Positions 21,021 through 29,432 of a stretch of DNA of 33,843 nt are shown piece after piece. The stretch is taken from positions 1 to 33,843 of the IMG/VR virus record IMGVR_UViG_3300046000_005974, one strand, 5' to 3'. The stretch comes from a virus. The position numbers and the translations under genes were made by a program. Positions within the stretch are counted from its first letter, which is position 1. Each line of letters begins with the position of its first letter. The notes beneath the pieces are model-generated. The model was not told the DNA's origin. It searched no databases and saw only the letters and a list, made by a program, of their open reading frames with translations.

Positions 21021-21623
21021 CTACTGTGTGCCTAGAATCTTGGCATTGGTCTTTTTGATTAGGTCATCAACGAAGTCAACCAGAGCGTTGTGCCTGATGG
21101 ACAGTTCGTTGTAGAGCGACGCTACTTCGGCGTCACTTTCGACAAGGGTTTTGACGGTAACAATGGAAGGGGTTTTGCCTTCTGCATCGCTGACACCGGT
21201 GGCACTATCATTGACACCTGACCTGACGTTGTTGAGCATCCGAACGTCGCCATCGCTAATGAAAATGCTATCGCTACTGATCGGCACTTGAGCCAGAATG
21301 ACTTCATTCCCGTTCTCCTTGAGACATGCTTGGGGCGCGTTGACGAATACCGTGTTACCGAACTGCTTGCGGTAAGAGGCAAATTTGGATCTTTCGGTGT
21401 CGAGTAGTTTCTGTAGCTCGACTTCTTTGGCACTGCTTTCAGTTACCGCAACTACATCGTCCTTTCGTGCCTCGACCAGCACCGAAACGATTGCAGCCTT
21501 CTCAAACTTGGCCTTCACATACAGGGTGCTGCCGGCACCTACTGACAATCCGATAACCAAGGTAATCAGGATCAGTTGAATGTTTCCGCCAACGAAACTG
21601 AAGAATCCCAGGATCTTTCCCAT
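21021..21623 (-). CDS. Rz-like inner-membrane spanin (200 aa)
   Basis: One N-terminal membrane segment (IQLILITLVIGLSVGAGSTLYV, about 15-36) is followed by a periplasmic helical region with coiled-coil character (VELQKLLDTERSKFASYRKQ) and a second helical part near the end. This is the i-spanin plan. An Rz1-like lipoprotein gene is embedded in another frame (21122-21307), which strongly supports the call. The start overlaps the holin stop (TAATG). It would span the periplasm and fuse inner and outer membranes at lysis. Confidence 0.85.
   Translation of the reverse strand: MGKILGFFSFVGGNIQLILITLVIGLSVGAGSTLYVKAKFEKAAIVSVLVEARKDDVVAVTESSAKEVELQKLLDTERSKFASYRKQFGNTVFVNAPQACLKENGNEVILAQVPISSDSIFISDGDVRMLNNVRSGVNDSATGVSDAEGKTPSIVTVKTLVESDAEVASLYNELSIRHNALVDFVDDLIKKTNAKILGTQ
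21122..21307 (-). CDS. Rz1-like outer-membrane spanin lipoprotein, embedded in Rz (61 aa)
   Basis: A second frame inside the Rz gene encodes MKSFWLKCRSVAIAFSLAMA then TFGC: a short lipoprotein signal with a lipobox ending at C24. The mature part is proline-rich (MIVPPVSAMQ, PLPLLPSKPLSK), as in Rz1 proteins. ATG 21307 has AAGGAG seven bases ahead, a strong internal ribosome site. The gene ends before the Rz stop, so it is fully embedded. Confidence 0.85.
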   Translation of the reverse strand: MKSFWLKCRSVAIAFSLAMATFGCSTTSGQVSMIVPPVSAMQKAKPLPLLPSKPLSKVTPK

Positions 21624-21841
21624 TAGGGCTTTACCTTATCGGGGAACGCTGCGCCGATGATTCCCGAAACCAGTAGGCCGGCTGCGGTAATTGCTTCATA
21701 AAGCTCTGGTGCCGCCGTGATACCGACTGCCGTTGCGATCAAGGCCAAACCACGGTAGGTTGAAGGCTGTGTGAGTTGCATCAGGATGTAACGCCAGATT
21801 CGTTCACACATCTCGTTGCACCACTTTTTCGCTTCAGCCAT
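21623..21841 (-). CDS. Holin-like membrane protein (72 aa)
   Basis: After a cytoplasmic N-terminus (MAEAKKWCNEMCERIWRYIL) come two hydrophobic segments, RGLALIATAVGITAAP and AITAAGLLVSGIIGAAF, separated by ELYE, ending PDKVKP. This matches a common small phage holin group. It lies directly before Rz/Rz1 and overlaps the upstream membrane gene by 8 bp. It would form pores that start lysis. Confidence 0.78.
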   Translation of the reverse strand: MAEAKKWCNEMCERIWRYILMQLTQPSTYRGLALIATAVGITAAPELYEAITAAGLLVSGIIGAAFPDKVKP

Positions 21842-22193
21842 TGATATTCTTTCCTGGCGAATACTTCTCTCCTGTTGCCCTGTAGAGGCAACTCAGGCAG
21901 TTTGATTCCAGCTCGGCAATACGGACTTCAAGAGCGTTGTTCAGTTTGCGAAACACTTCACGTTCAGCAGACGCGTTGAAGTGAGCTTCCTGACACGCCT
22001 TTAATTGCCAGAGAATTGACTTGCGGAAGTCGTGTTCGTCCATGCTCAATTGCTTCCGCTCGTCTACCGTCAGGTTGGCATCACCTAAACGCCTTTTAAT
22101 GAGGTAGCTCGTAAGGACTGTCGCCACGGCAGCTATGCCTACTAAAATCCCTGGACTGCTTGCTGCGGTTAAAAGTTCGTTAAACAACGCCAT
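21834..22193 (-). CDS. Membrane-anchored lysis-cassette protein with coiled coil (119 aa)
   Basis: One N-terminal membrane segment (GILVGIAAVATVLTSYLI, about 15-32) is followed by a charged helical region (NLTVDERKQLSMDEHDFRKS to LNNALEVRIAELES) and two cysteines (NCLSC). It could be a second holin, an antiholin or an extra spanin-like protein. It is the first gene of the lysis operon, with AAAAGGA directly before ATG 22193 and an operator-controlled promoter. The endolysin is not in this cassette. Confidence 0.7.
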   Translation of the reverse strand: MALFNELLTAASSPGILVGIAAVATVLTSYLIKRRLGDANLTVDERKQLSMDEHDFRKSILWQLKACQEAHFNASAEREVFRKLNNALEVRIAELESNCLSCLYRATGEKYSPGKNING

Positions 22194-22211
22194 TCCTTTT
22201 CTGATACAGTG

Positions 22212-22239
22212 ATTATAGCCAGATAGTCACGGGTGACTT
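22212..22239 (-). promoter_or_regulatory. Lysis-operon promoter with operator over the -35
   Basis: TATAAT on the minus strand at 22217-22212. The palindrome copy TAGTCACGGGTGACTT (22224-22239), one mismatch from consensus, covers the -35 position for a 17-bp spacer. A bound repressor would exclude RNA polymerase. Confidence 0.65.
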
Positions 22240-22252
22240 ATGTTTGTAGACG

Positions 22253-22282
22253 AAAAAATAAAGGCAAGTTAAGCCATGCCTT
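22253..22282 (-). terminator. Intrinsic terminator after the tail-fibre block
   Basis: Stem AAGGCA (22261-22266) with TGCCTT (22277-22282). On the minus strand it is followed by TATTTTTT. It separates the fibre genes from the lysis promoter. Confidence 0.75.
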
Positions 22283-22310
22283 GATTCTATTTGAAAATGC
22301 CGTTAAAGGC

Positions 22311-22326
22311 AAGTTATTGGTGACTT
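22311..22326. promoter_or_regulatory. Dispersed palindrome copy at the end of the fibre block
   Basis: AAGTTATTGGTGACTT: right half perfect, left half two changes. The TAA stop of the 179-aa gene (22327-22325) overlaps its edge; the terminator follows. Confidence 0.55.
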
Positions 22327-22864
22327 ACTTCAAGCCGATATACTTGCCAACTGTAAGTAGTTTGGTCTTGATATAAGCACCGTAGCTGCCTGAAGTGGGC
22401 GTGGCGGGCACTTGTTTGTTCCACACTGCATCTGCTACCTCTAATGCTGTCGGCGCCGACCCACCGCCTTCTGACAGATAACGAATCTCGACTTCCATGA
22501 TATCAACGTCGATATCGACCGCAACGGATGGCGAGAGCGAAGTCCGGTCAAAACAGTCCCGCCCCGCTAGACCGTCATCAGTGAAGGTGTCGCGGCTCAA
22601 TTTCAGGCTATGGGAAGCGTTGTAAGGCACCAGGCGGCATCCATAAAGCAATTGGACATAGGAAGGTGTCGCGCTAATCCCTACGAGCTTCTCGACGTTC
22701 CCACCGGCAATAATCAGAGGCTTAAAAGCACGATGCGCTTCTGTCGTGCGTCTAAGAGCGCGAACCTCTTTATATACGTCAATCGTGTCGATAGTCGCCC
22801 CTACCGTGTCCGCAGACAGGTAGATGCGCTTCGCTACATAATCGACAGAGGCGACGAGAGGCAT
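22325..22864 (-). CDS. Tail-fibre-module protein, module B last gene (179 aa)
   Basis: A paralogue of the 171-aa gene at 28887-29402. The last 45 residues align: PTALEVADAVWNKQVPATPT then SGSYGAYIKTKLLTVGKYIG here, against PTASQIADAVWDRLVPVTPL then SGSYGDFIANKLLSVAKFLG there, both ending GLK. The N-terminal part is beta-rich (VASVDYVAKRIYLSADTVGA) and diverged. A glycine linker joins the two parts. Such proteins are probable small fibre or baseplate-attachment subunits. It starts two bases after the upstream stop. Confidence 0.75.
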   Translation of the reverse strand: MPLVASVDYVAKRIYLSADTVGATIDTIDVYKEVRALRRTTEAHRAFKPLIIAGGNVEKLVGISATPSYVQLLYGCRLVPYNASHSLKLSRDTFTDDGLAGRDCFDRTSLSPSVAVDIDVDIMEVEIRYLSEGGGSAPTALEVADAVWNKQVPATPTSGSYGAYIKTKLLTVGKYIGLK

Positions 22865-22866
22865 GA

Positions 22867-24357
22867 TTAAGCGTTCGTGTCAGCCAACGGTGCACAGGTC
22901 ACAGGAACGACTGTAGTTCTTGTGATAGTAAAGTTGGTCAGGGCTTGAGCTACCCCGCCATCCCCTTCAACCACCATCACACAATCCTTGTCCGTGGCTG
23001 CTGTAAGACCAGCTTGGTTATTAGTATCGTATGAGTAGGCGAATGAAATTACGTTAGCGACCGCTGCGGCTGCAACGTTCCCCTTAACAGGGTTGCCGGC
23101 AGCATCGTTGACTGTAACCGCGCCGGCTGTGTCAAAGTCAGCTACGCTGGCGCCGTTCAGGTAGAAGGCTTGATACCAGGCATTTGTGTCAGAGACAGCA
23201 CCCGCCCCCACCGTAACCCGAACTTCAGGGAAGAACGGATAAGTCTTGGCACCAGAGGCATTGTCGGTCATGACAATGTTTTGCTTCTCGGCAGTTGACA
23301 AACCTTCGATAAATAGGCCGACGCTGGTTACGACCTTACCGGCAGCGTTACGGCTATACCAGACGCGACCCTTCTTGCCGTTGTAGGTGCCTGCACCAGC
23401 ATCAATGTCGGCATTTTGCAATACCAGAGCGTCAAGGTATGCCGCACATTGCTGCACTGTGCCGCCACCTGAGTTGTTCAGCACCCATGTAAAGTTGCCA
23501 TCGGCTTCGTTAAAGCCTGTTTCGACCTGTGGTGACCCTAGCTTTTCAAGCGTCATCCCTGTCCACGGAGCGATCTGCGCCCCGCCGAATACATTGGCAA
23601 GCGTATAGGTATTGTTGGCATTGATCGATTCACCAATACCGTAACCACCTGAGAAGCCAGAGAATTCAAGGATTCCCGACGCTACGCTTGTAGTCTCACC
23701 GGCGTTGTAGCCCCATGAACGTGTGCGAGCAACCAGGATGCGGCTGGTGTAATCGAAGTTTCCTGCACCAGAGTCACCAAATGCGGTGCTGCCGAATACC
23801 TGAACAACCTCGTTGATATCGCCTGTGCGAACAAAGTCTGCCCATGTTGCCGCTTGGAGGGTAGTTTCATCTGTGGCCGTAACCAGTGTCCAGTAGGATG
23901 TGGTGCCTGCTTGAATGGAAATCAACGACTGAATACCGTGGTAAATACGATCACGGCTGGTCTGACCATCACCTGCATCGGCATACTCAATGAACCCCGA
24001 ACCACGAATCTTGTTACGGTCGGTGCCATCGAGCTTAACGCCGTTCACGAAGTTGAAGGCACCCGCGAAGCGATAGTCACCATCGGTGCCGCGTTTGTAT
24101 TTGCGGAGAGCTTCATCGAGGCGACGACGTGCGTTTTCGAAGTTGTAAAGACCACGCATGGTGATACCGTCCGCATTGTTCAACGGATTGGTAACAGCGC
24201 CAGCACCAAAGTCAACCGTAGCCAGTTCATCTACGCCGATCAACTGGATCTCATTGTTCGCAACGTCAAAGTAGACATTGCCGTTCGGAGTAGCGCCACG
24301 GGCTGTTGTAGATTGCTTTAACAGGCTTGAGTAGTTCAGGTGGGTAATGGCAGTCAT
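22867..24357 (-). CDS. Tail-fibre-module structural protein, module B (496 aa)
   Basis: A large Ala/Gly/Thr/Asn-rich structural protein with few charges. It aligns with the 551-aa protein at 29427-31082, most clearly around residues 345-375: GLFIEGLSTAEKQNIVMTDN here against GVMVEGLSDADINTIQFFDN there. Further on, NPVKGNVAAAAVANVISFAY matches GVNIAGTISSGTIAFNY. The N-terminus has FDVANNEIQLIGVDEL. It probably forms part of the tail fibre or a trimeric spike. GAGGAA precedes ATG 24357. Confidence 0.75.
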   Translation of the reverse strand: MTAITHLNYSSLLKQSTTARGATPNGNVYFDVANNEIQLIGVDELATVDFGAGAVTNPLNNADGITMRGLYNFENARRRLDEALRKYKRGTDGDYRFAGAFNFVNGVKLDGTDRNKIRGSGFIEYADAGDGQTSRDRIYHGIQSLISIQAGTTSYWTLVTATDETTLQAATWADFVRTGDINEVVQVFGSTAFGDSGAGNFDYTSRILVARTRSWGYNAGETTSVASGILEFSGFSGGYGIGESINANNTYTLANVFGGAQIAPWTGMTLEKLGSPQVETGFNEADGNFTWVLNNSGGGTVQQCAAYLDALVLQNADIDAGAGTYNGKKGRVWYSRNAAGKVVTSVGLFIEGLSTAEKQNIVMTDNASGAKTYPFFPEVRVTVGAGAVSDTNAWYQAFYLNGASVADFDTAGAVTVNDAAGNPVKGNVAAAAVANVISFAYSYDTNNQAGLTAATDKDCVMVVEGDGGVAQALTNFTITRTTVVPVTCAPLADTNA

Positions 24358-24358
24358 A

Positions 24359-24682
24359 TCATTCCTCTATTACATCGCTCTTATCGTTGATTATTCCGCC
24401 ACGATCTTCAACAATCCAGGTCGATACCAAGTCCCGAATCAGCAGCGCGATAGCTGCGCCACTGATGACGTGAGATTGGCCGGTCACTGGATCAGTGACG
24501 GGAACTATTTGCATCATGAAATCTGAAAACGTCCGATTAACAAACCCAACCCTGTCAATCGTTTGTGCAGTGTTGTAATCGGCATCCTTAATAACCTTCT
24601 GCAAAGTGGCTTGCACCCATACCGGAGCATCCTCGGTTGGAAGATCAATGATGATCTGCTGTGAACGAATCTTGTTTATCAT
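24359..24682 (-). CDS. Small fibre-module protein, module B (107 aa)
   Basis: Starts MINKIRSQQIIIDLPTEDAP. A mixed alpha/beta protein with a region IDRVGFVNRTFSDFMMQIVP, then PVTDPVTGQSH and a helix AIALLIRDLVSTWIVED. It is coupled by ATGA to the 1257-aa fibre gene and ends one base before the next start. It occupies the slot filled by the 59-aa gene in module A but shows no clear similarity to it. A chaperone or connector for the fibre is possible; function unknown. Confidence 0.7.
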   Translation of the reverse strand: MINKIRSQQIIIDLPTEDAPVWVQATLQKVIKDADYNTAQTIDRVGFVNRTFSDFMMQIVPVTDPVTGQSHVISGAAIALLIRDLVSTWIVEDRGGIINDKSDVIEE

Positions 24683-27600
24683 GCGTTAGAGTCCAGTCGC
24701 AGCGCGGCATCAAAGGTCACGGAGTTGGCAGGCATCGTGTATGACTGACCGAATTCCTCATACCCGCTTTTTTGCACCTGAATCCAGACCGCATTGCCTC
24801 CCGATACAGCAAGGTCAAAGGTTGAGCCTGGGCATGACTCTGAGCCACCAAGCTCTGTGCCGAGGTCGATACCTGAAGCGTCAAGGTCGTAGATGCGGAC
24901 TTCTGCACCAGCCAGCGACACGTTGGCGGCGACGGTCAGGGTGTTCACGGCGGCAACCACAGTGATCGCGCCACCCGTATTGTTGGCGGTAGTCGAAGTT
25001 GTGCCGGCAGGAACCTGCACGGTGATCGCGTGTGCTGCGGTGTTGCGAAGGTCGATGGTGCCGGAGAACGTGCAGCCACCAAGGTTGTAGGTTCCCGGTG
25101 CTGCGGGTGTCATGTCGATGCGACTGTTTGCTGCGGTAAATGTGTAAGCGCCAGCAGCACCAAGTTCCATCGTGCAGCCGTCGAATCCCGCAGCCAGTGT
25201 TCCTGCTGTGATGCCTGAAACCGTGCAGCCCGCAATCGTCACGGCGTCCGAGATATTCGCAGCGCCGATCAGTTCCCATGTGGAAGGGATGTTGAGCGTG
25301 TTGCCATCGTTCGACGTTACCGGAACGTCATACTTCATATTGGCTTCCAAGCACGACCAGTATTGGGCCTTCTGGTAAAGCTGCTGTCCGGTCTTGCTGG
25401 CGGTGAGCGTCAGCGTCTTGGCGACACCATCAGCCGCAATGTCCGCAACGTCGGCATTGGTGCAAGGATGCGCGGCCACCCCGGTTGAAGGAAGAATTAC
25501 GCCAAGTGCGTAAACGCCACCCTCAATCAGAACTTCCGAATAACCCACCTTTCGCACTACCGCCCGATAGTATTTCGCAAGTCCGTCGCAGTCGTAAGGG
25601 AAACTGTCGAACGTGTAGCTACCGGACGCGCCGACCGTAGCGTAGCCAAACACTTTGTCTGCATCATCAATGAACGCGGCGACAGAGCCGTTGATTACGC
25701 CATACACATTCATCTTGATATAACCGATGTCGAGCGCGACGAACGCAGCATCAAGGGTCAAATTGGAAATATCTGTATTGTAGATAATCTTACGTCCATC
25801 CTCAGAGGCACTCGCAAAGGTGTAGCGAAGCTCGATGTTCAACCCCACACTGGAACTGTAGCCGGTGAGTGCGTTAAACGCCGTCTGTAGGTTTGCAGCG
25901 GAGATTGCAGTCCACGAAACCGCTGTTATGTCATCACCCCAATTACACATCCTGAAATCAACAGTAAGGCCCGCCGTGTAAACGGCGCTGGTCGTTACAG
26001 TTGTGCCGGAGAAGGTTGCCCCACCCGCTGCAATGCCAAGGATAGGGCGGGGGCATTTAAAACGAACGCTTCCCGCTTCGCGGCAGTAATAATTAAAGCC
26101 CCCGCTAGTGCGCCCCCACGAAGCGCCGCCTGACAGCACTTCCATAAATTCATTTTCGGGGGTGCTCGTTCTATTAGGGTTAAATTGGAGCAGTCCAACA
26201 GTTCGGCTTGTCCCGGTAATATAGAGTTGCTGTGGCGTGGAGCCTACTCTCCGCAGACCATTAGAGCCGGGGCCACCGGTCGCAGACGCACACTCAAGCG
26301 TGAGTCCGTTTTCAGCGGTAGCAAGACTCACCCCGCCTGTCGTAGAAAATACGTTGGCGAGTCGTGCCGGTCCGGGCATAGCTGTCGCGCCACCCATCAA
26401 AGCCTGGCGATTGCCTTTGATAACAGCGTTGGTGATATGCCCACGTCTACCTAAGCCAGTGGTGTTGATGCTAGAGGTATGGTTGGCAAGGGTTTGCGGG
26501 TGTCTGCCGTCGTAGTCAATGTCCGTGATCGAGAACATCTCCCCGGTGGCCGCCACAGGGAACATCTGCTGATAACAGGGAGCGCCACCGGGAAGTAGTC
26601 TGACTTTACCAATCGTCAGATAGCTTGAGTCGGTCGCAATTTCAGCAACACAACAAGGGAACATCGTCGTGGCGATTCCCGTTACTGAATCGCTGTGATG
26701 AATTTCCGTTATGTGGATGCTGTTGACGGAACCTAAATAAGCCTTGTAGCCCGCAAGATACCAAGGGCCACAAACCGCCTGTCTATCTGGATACATACTT
26801 TTGAGATACGAGGCACTGAGATTCTGGTATGCAAAGGTGCCGCCCGCGATTATTCGCGGAGTCAGAAGGTGAATCTCACCAATTTCTTTTACCGCGTATT
26901 GCGGCTGAAAAATAAGTATTCCACTGCTCGAATTTGACTTGATCGCCAGATAGACACGTTTCGCTGTGAATGGCTGATCGCCTCTGCCGAACGTCCACCC
27001 GTTATTTGCCGCATACGGGTTACCTGCAACAAACAGGCCATCATAGATAATCTCCCCTGCATTCCAACCAGAGACATATATAGGCATTGAGAACACAGAG
27101 AAATTCTTGAACGTGCACTTTCCAAAGAAGTTCCAGTTTGCACCATCAAACTTTATGCGATCTGAAATTGAAACAACGTCAATGTCATACTGCCCTTCGG
27201 AAAACGCGCCATCTGCTGAGAAATTCGACGCCGATGCTGATAGCGGGTTAGCCAAGTCAGTAGAGATATGGATGTTCGCAATTCTGATTTTTGCGGTGTT
27301 CGGCGGAACCCACCCGCCGCACTCAACAGCATGGTTGAATGTCAACGTGGCGTCACCTGTGCCAGTGGCTAGGGTTAATGTGCCGCTTGCGGTCGGGTCG
27401 TTTGTGCCAGTCGTTCTACGGCAGTTCAGGATACGGGTTCTTGTGCCTGCCGTTTCCGTGCCGTTGGTAACAGCGACCACTGTATAAGTGCTGCCGTCGT
27501 GCGTGTATGTCGCGCCAATCACCACGTTCGTCGCGCCGCCGTTGATGCAGCCGAACGTAAAGCAATTGTCCTGCCCCAGATAAATTCTGCCGTAGCCTAG

Positions 27601-28452
27601 ACCACCGTTGTATTCGTCGTATTCAAAAACATTACCCGTGTCCTTGGTGCGCCCGACCTCCGCAAAGGTCATCCAGTTTGTCGTTGCGACATTGCCTTTG
27701 TTGTTGAAAGGTGTTGCCAAATTCGCGCCGCCAATATTGATAAGCGGAACGTATTGCCCCGGTGCGCCAACTGGATCGTATTCAGCCTCTATGCAGGCTG
27801 GCCGGTCGATATAGATTCCGTTTAAATCTTGGAGTGTCAGATTAAACGATTGACCCCGCGTTCCGTCTGATGTGGCAATCTGAATGTAATCGCCGCGAAA
27901 CTTCATTACACCCGCAGCGCCGAACGCCCTGAAGCCATTGGTGTTATTAAAAACGGAGGGCAGACGCACGACCATAGGCGTTGTGGTGGATTCGTTCTTA
28001 AACAAGAACTCGCCAAAGGAGCAGTAGTATTGACGAGGAATGACATTTAACTCCGCCATATCCGCCACACTCTGACCATCAACTACTAACGTGCAAGCGC
28101 CTCCAGAGAATCCTGATTGAAGGTGGTCACCAGCGACTAGGCCAGTGTATTTCCCTATGTTGACCGTCGTGGGTGGCGGGGTCAGCGTAAACCCGGTGAT
28201 ATTCGATCCAGCGCCGGTTGCTCTGTTTAGAGCCGCGAGTGAAGTGATCAAACCATCGGTTGTGCTAACTACGTCAAAGAATTCTATGGTTCCGAGTCCG
28301 GAGCCGCCGAGGTCGGTGCCCACCAATGACACAGCCTGAACTGTCCAGGTGTATCCGCCGTTAGTGTAGGTGTCGTTTACGGCAGGCGCAACGGCCATCG
28401 GCACCGTCACAGTGACCGTTATGTTGCCGCCTTTTACATATATGGTCGCCAT
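24679..28452 (-). CDS. Large tail fibre / receptor-binding-like protein, module B (1257 aa)
   Basis: The largest gene in the window. The N-terminus has a small beta domain (DTYTNGGYTWTVQAVS) that recurs once about 290 residues later (ATYTHDGSTYTVVAVT). Residues about 130-460 include VMKFRGDYIQIATSDGTRGQ, typical of phage fibre proteins. The middle has the irregular, Asn/Gly-rich look of a beta-helix. The C-terminal 80 residues (GAEVRIYDLDASG to MPANSVTFDAALRLDSN) form an Ig-like domain shared with the 852-aa protein. I infer a host-binding fibre. AAGG precedes ATG 28452. Confidence 0.78.
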   Translation of the reverse strand: MATIYVKGGNITVTVTVPMAVAPAVNDTYTNGGYTWTVQAVSLVGTDLGGSGLGTIEFFDVVSTTDGLITSLAALNRATGAGSNITGFTLTPPPTTVNIGKYTGLVAGDHLQSGFSGGACTLVVDGQSVADMAELNVIPRQYYCSFGEFLFKNESTTTPMVVRLPSVFNNTNGFRAFGAAGVMKFRGDYIQIATSDGTRGQSFNLTLQDLNGIYIDRPACIEAEYDPVGAPGQYVPLINIGGANLATPFNNKGNVATTNWMTFAEVGRTKDTGNVFEYDEYNGGLGYGRIYLGQDNCFTFGCINGGATNVVIGATYTHDGSTYTVVAVTNGTETAGTRTRILNCRRTTGTNDPTASGTLTLATGTGDATLTFNHAVECGGWVPPNTAKIRIANIHISTDLANPLSASASNFSADGAFSEGQYDIDVVSISDRIKFDGANWNFFGKCTFKNFSVFSMPIYVSGWNAGEIIYDGLFVAGNPYAANNGWTFGRGDQPFTAKRVYLAIKSNSSSGILIFQPQYAVKEIGEIHLLTPRIIAGGTFAYQNLSASYLKSMYPDRQAVCGPWYLAGYKAYLGSVNSIHITEIHHSDSVTGIATTMFPCCVAEIATDSSYLTIGKVRLLPGGAPCYQQMFPVAATGEMFSITDIDYDGRHPQTLANHTSSINTTGLGRRGHITNAVIKGNRQALMGGATAMPGPARLANVFSTTGGVSLATAENGLTLECASATGGPGSNGLRRVGSTPQQLYITGTSRTVGLLQFNPNRTSTPENEFMEVLSGGASWGRTSGGFNYYCREAGSVRFKCPRPILGIAAGGATFSGTTVTTSAVYTAGLTVDFRMCNWGDDITAVSWTAISAANLQTAFNALTGYSSSVGLNIELRYTFASASEDGRKIIYNTDISNLTLDAAFVALDIGYIKMNVYGVINGSVAAFIDDADKVFGYATVGASGSYTFDSFPYDCDGLAKYYRAVVRKVGYSEVLIEGGVYALGVILPSTGVAAHPCTNADVADIAADGVAKTLTLTASKTGQQLYQKAQYWSCLEANMKYDVPVTSNDGNTLNIPSTWELIGAANISDAVTIAGCTVSGITAGTLAAGFDGCTMELGAAGAYTFTAANSRIDMTPAAPGTYNLGGCTFSGTIDLRNTAAHAITVQVPAGTTSTTANNTGGAITVVAAVNTLTVAANVSLAGAEVRIYDLDASGIDLGTELGGSESCPGSTFDLAVSGGNAVWIQVQKSGYEEFGQSYTMPANSVTFDAALRLDSNA

Positions 28453-28461
28453 TACTCAGCC

Positions 28462-28833
28462 TTACGAGTAGGCGAGCGAAGCACGATTCGCCCACACTTG
28501 GTTGAACAAGGCACTACCTGCCGCCCATTCCTCGGTTGCGTCGCCATCTTCTGCAAGCGTGATTCTGCGAATACGCCAGGTGGCGTCCGCATCAATGGCA
28601 CCCACAATGGCTTCGCCACGGTAGATAACCGTTTCACCTACAAAATCAACTCGTTTGGCGTATGTCATTTCTTCTTCTGCGATACCCGGCGCACCTGGCG
28701 CACCAGCAGGCCCAGGAACTCCCCTGAGCGTATCGCCAATGATTAGTTCATCCGGTTCAACAACAATGAAGGTTGGATCAGTCTTGGTCTGAATGAACTG
28801 AGGATCTGATTCAACAACTATGAAATTAGGCAT
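28462..28833 (-). CDS. Collagen-motif fibre accessory protein, module B first gene (123 aa)
   Basis: The N-terminus has two FIVVE repeats, then a short collagen-like stretch GVPGPAGAPGAPG (about 39-51). The rest, from TYAKRVDFVGETVIYRGEAI to WRIRRITLAEDGDATEEWA and ending NRASLAYS, is a widespread phage tail-fibre-associated domain. The fragment at the window edge ends KAGLSYS, so its paralogue precedes module A. AGAG lies ahead of ATG 28833. Confidence 0.78.
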   Translation of the reverse strand: MPNFIVVESDPQFIQTKTDPTFIVVEPDELIIGDTLRGVPGPAGAPGAPGIAEEEMTYAKRVDFVGETVIYRGEAIVGAIDADATWRIRRITLAEDGDATEEWAAGSALFNQVWANRASLAYS

Positions 28834-28872
28834 TTAAGCTCTGGTAGTTTACGGCAGATTTCTATTTAAAAC

Positions 28873-28888
28873 AAGTCATTTGTGACTT
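28873..28888. promoter_or_regulatory. Dispersed palindrome copy between fibre modules A and B
   Basis: AAGTCATTTGTGACTT, one mismatch from consensus. The TAA of the 171-aa gene (28889-28887) overlaps it. It marks the boundary between the modules. A -10 is not clear. Confidence 0.6.
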
Positions 28889-29402
28889 ACTTCAGGCCCA
28901 AGAACTTGGCAACGGACAGCAGCTTATTGGCGATAAAGTCCCCATAGCTGCCAGAAAGAGGCGTAACAGGCACCAGGCGATCCCATACCGCATCGGCTAT
29001 TTGGGATGCTGTAGGGCCAGAGCTACCCCCGCCCGTAGCGATGGTGATCGCTTGAACCGGTTGCTGGTAGTTCAGACGAACGGTATATGCCCCAAGGGTG
29101 TCCACGAATGGATCTCCCCCACCATCAACGACCAGGACGCCCTCGCTTACCTTCAGCGTATGGTCAGCCTCCTGTGGGCGAATGCGCCAGCCGTTCTTGA
29201 TGAAGATGTAGGCCGGGATAGCCGTGCCATCTGTAAGGTCAATATCGTTCCCGCCCACTTGCTCGAAGGCGATCTGATACTTCGAATTGTCAGACGTGAC
29301 AAACCAATCGACCCACCGGCTCCACAAGTCTTTGACGCTCATGACTGTGGTGCCGGTAGATAGAGTGATTAGCTTGGTTGGGCCATCAAAGGCTATAGTC
29401 AC
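28887..29402 (-). CDS. Tail-fibre-module protein, module A last gene (171 aa)
   Basis: Paralogue of the 179-aa gene at 22325 (shared C-terminal 45 residues ending LGLK). The N-terminal part resembles a common phage domain: FDGPTKLITLSTGTTVMSVK, DLWSRWVDWFVTSDNSKYQI, and WRIRPQEADHTLKV. This is seen in tail or fibre proteins. The start is GTG 29402 with AGGAG six bases ahead, and the GTG is part of a degenerate operator half-site. Confidence 0.78.
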   Translation of the reverse strand: MTIAFDGPTKLITLSTGTTVMSVKDLWSRWVDWFVTSDNSKYQIAFEQVGGNDIDLTDGTAIPAYIFIKNGWRIRPQEADHTLKVSEGVLVVDGGGDPFVDTLGAYTVRLNYQQPVQAITIATGGGSSGPTASQIADAVWDRLVPVTPLSGSYGDFIANKLLSVAKFLGLK

Positions 29403-29432
29403 CTAATTCTCCTGTTAGGTCACTGATTATTG
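29396..29432. promoter_or_regulatory. Two degenerate palindrome half-sites around the 171-aa gene start
   Basis: TAGTCACCTAATTCTC (29396-29411) covers the GTG start and the ribosome site. AGGTCACTGATTATTG (29417-29432) covers the upstream gene's TAA. Each keeps one good half only. Confidence 0.4.

Noticed and set aside
24483-24499. Perfect inverted repeat GTCACTG-GAT-CAGTGAC
   Set aside because: It lies in the coding sequence of the 107-aa gene, encodes a local VTDPVTG repeat and has a different spacing from the dispersed palindrome.
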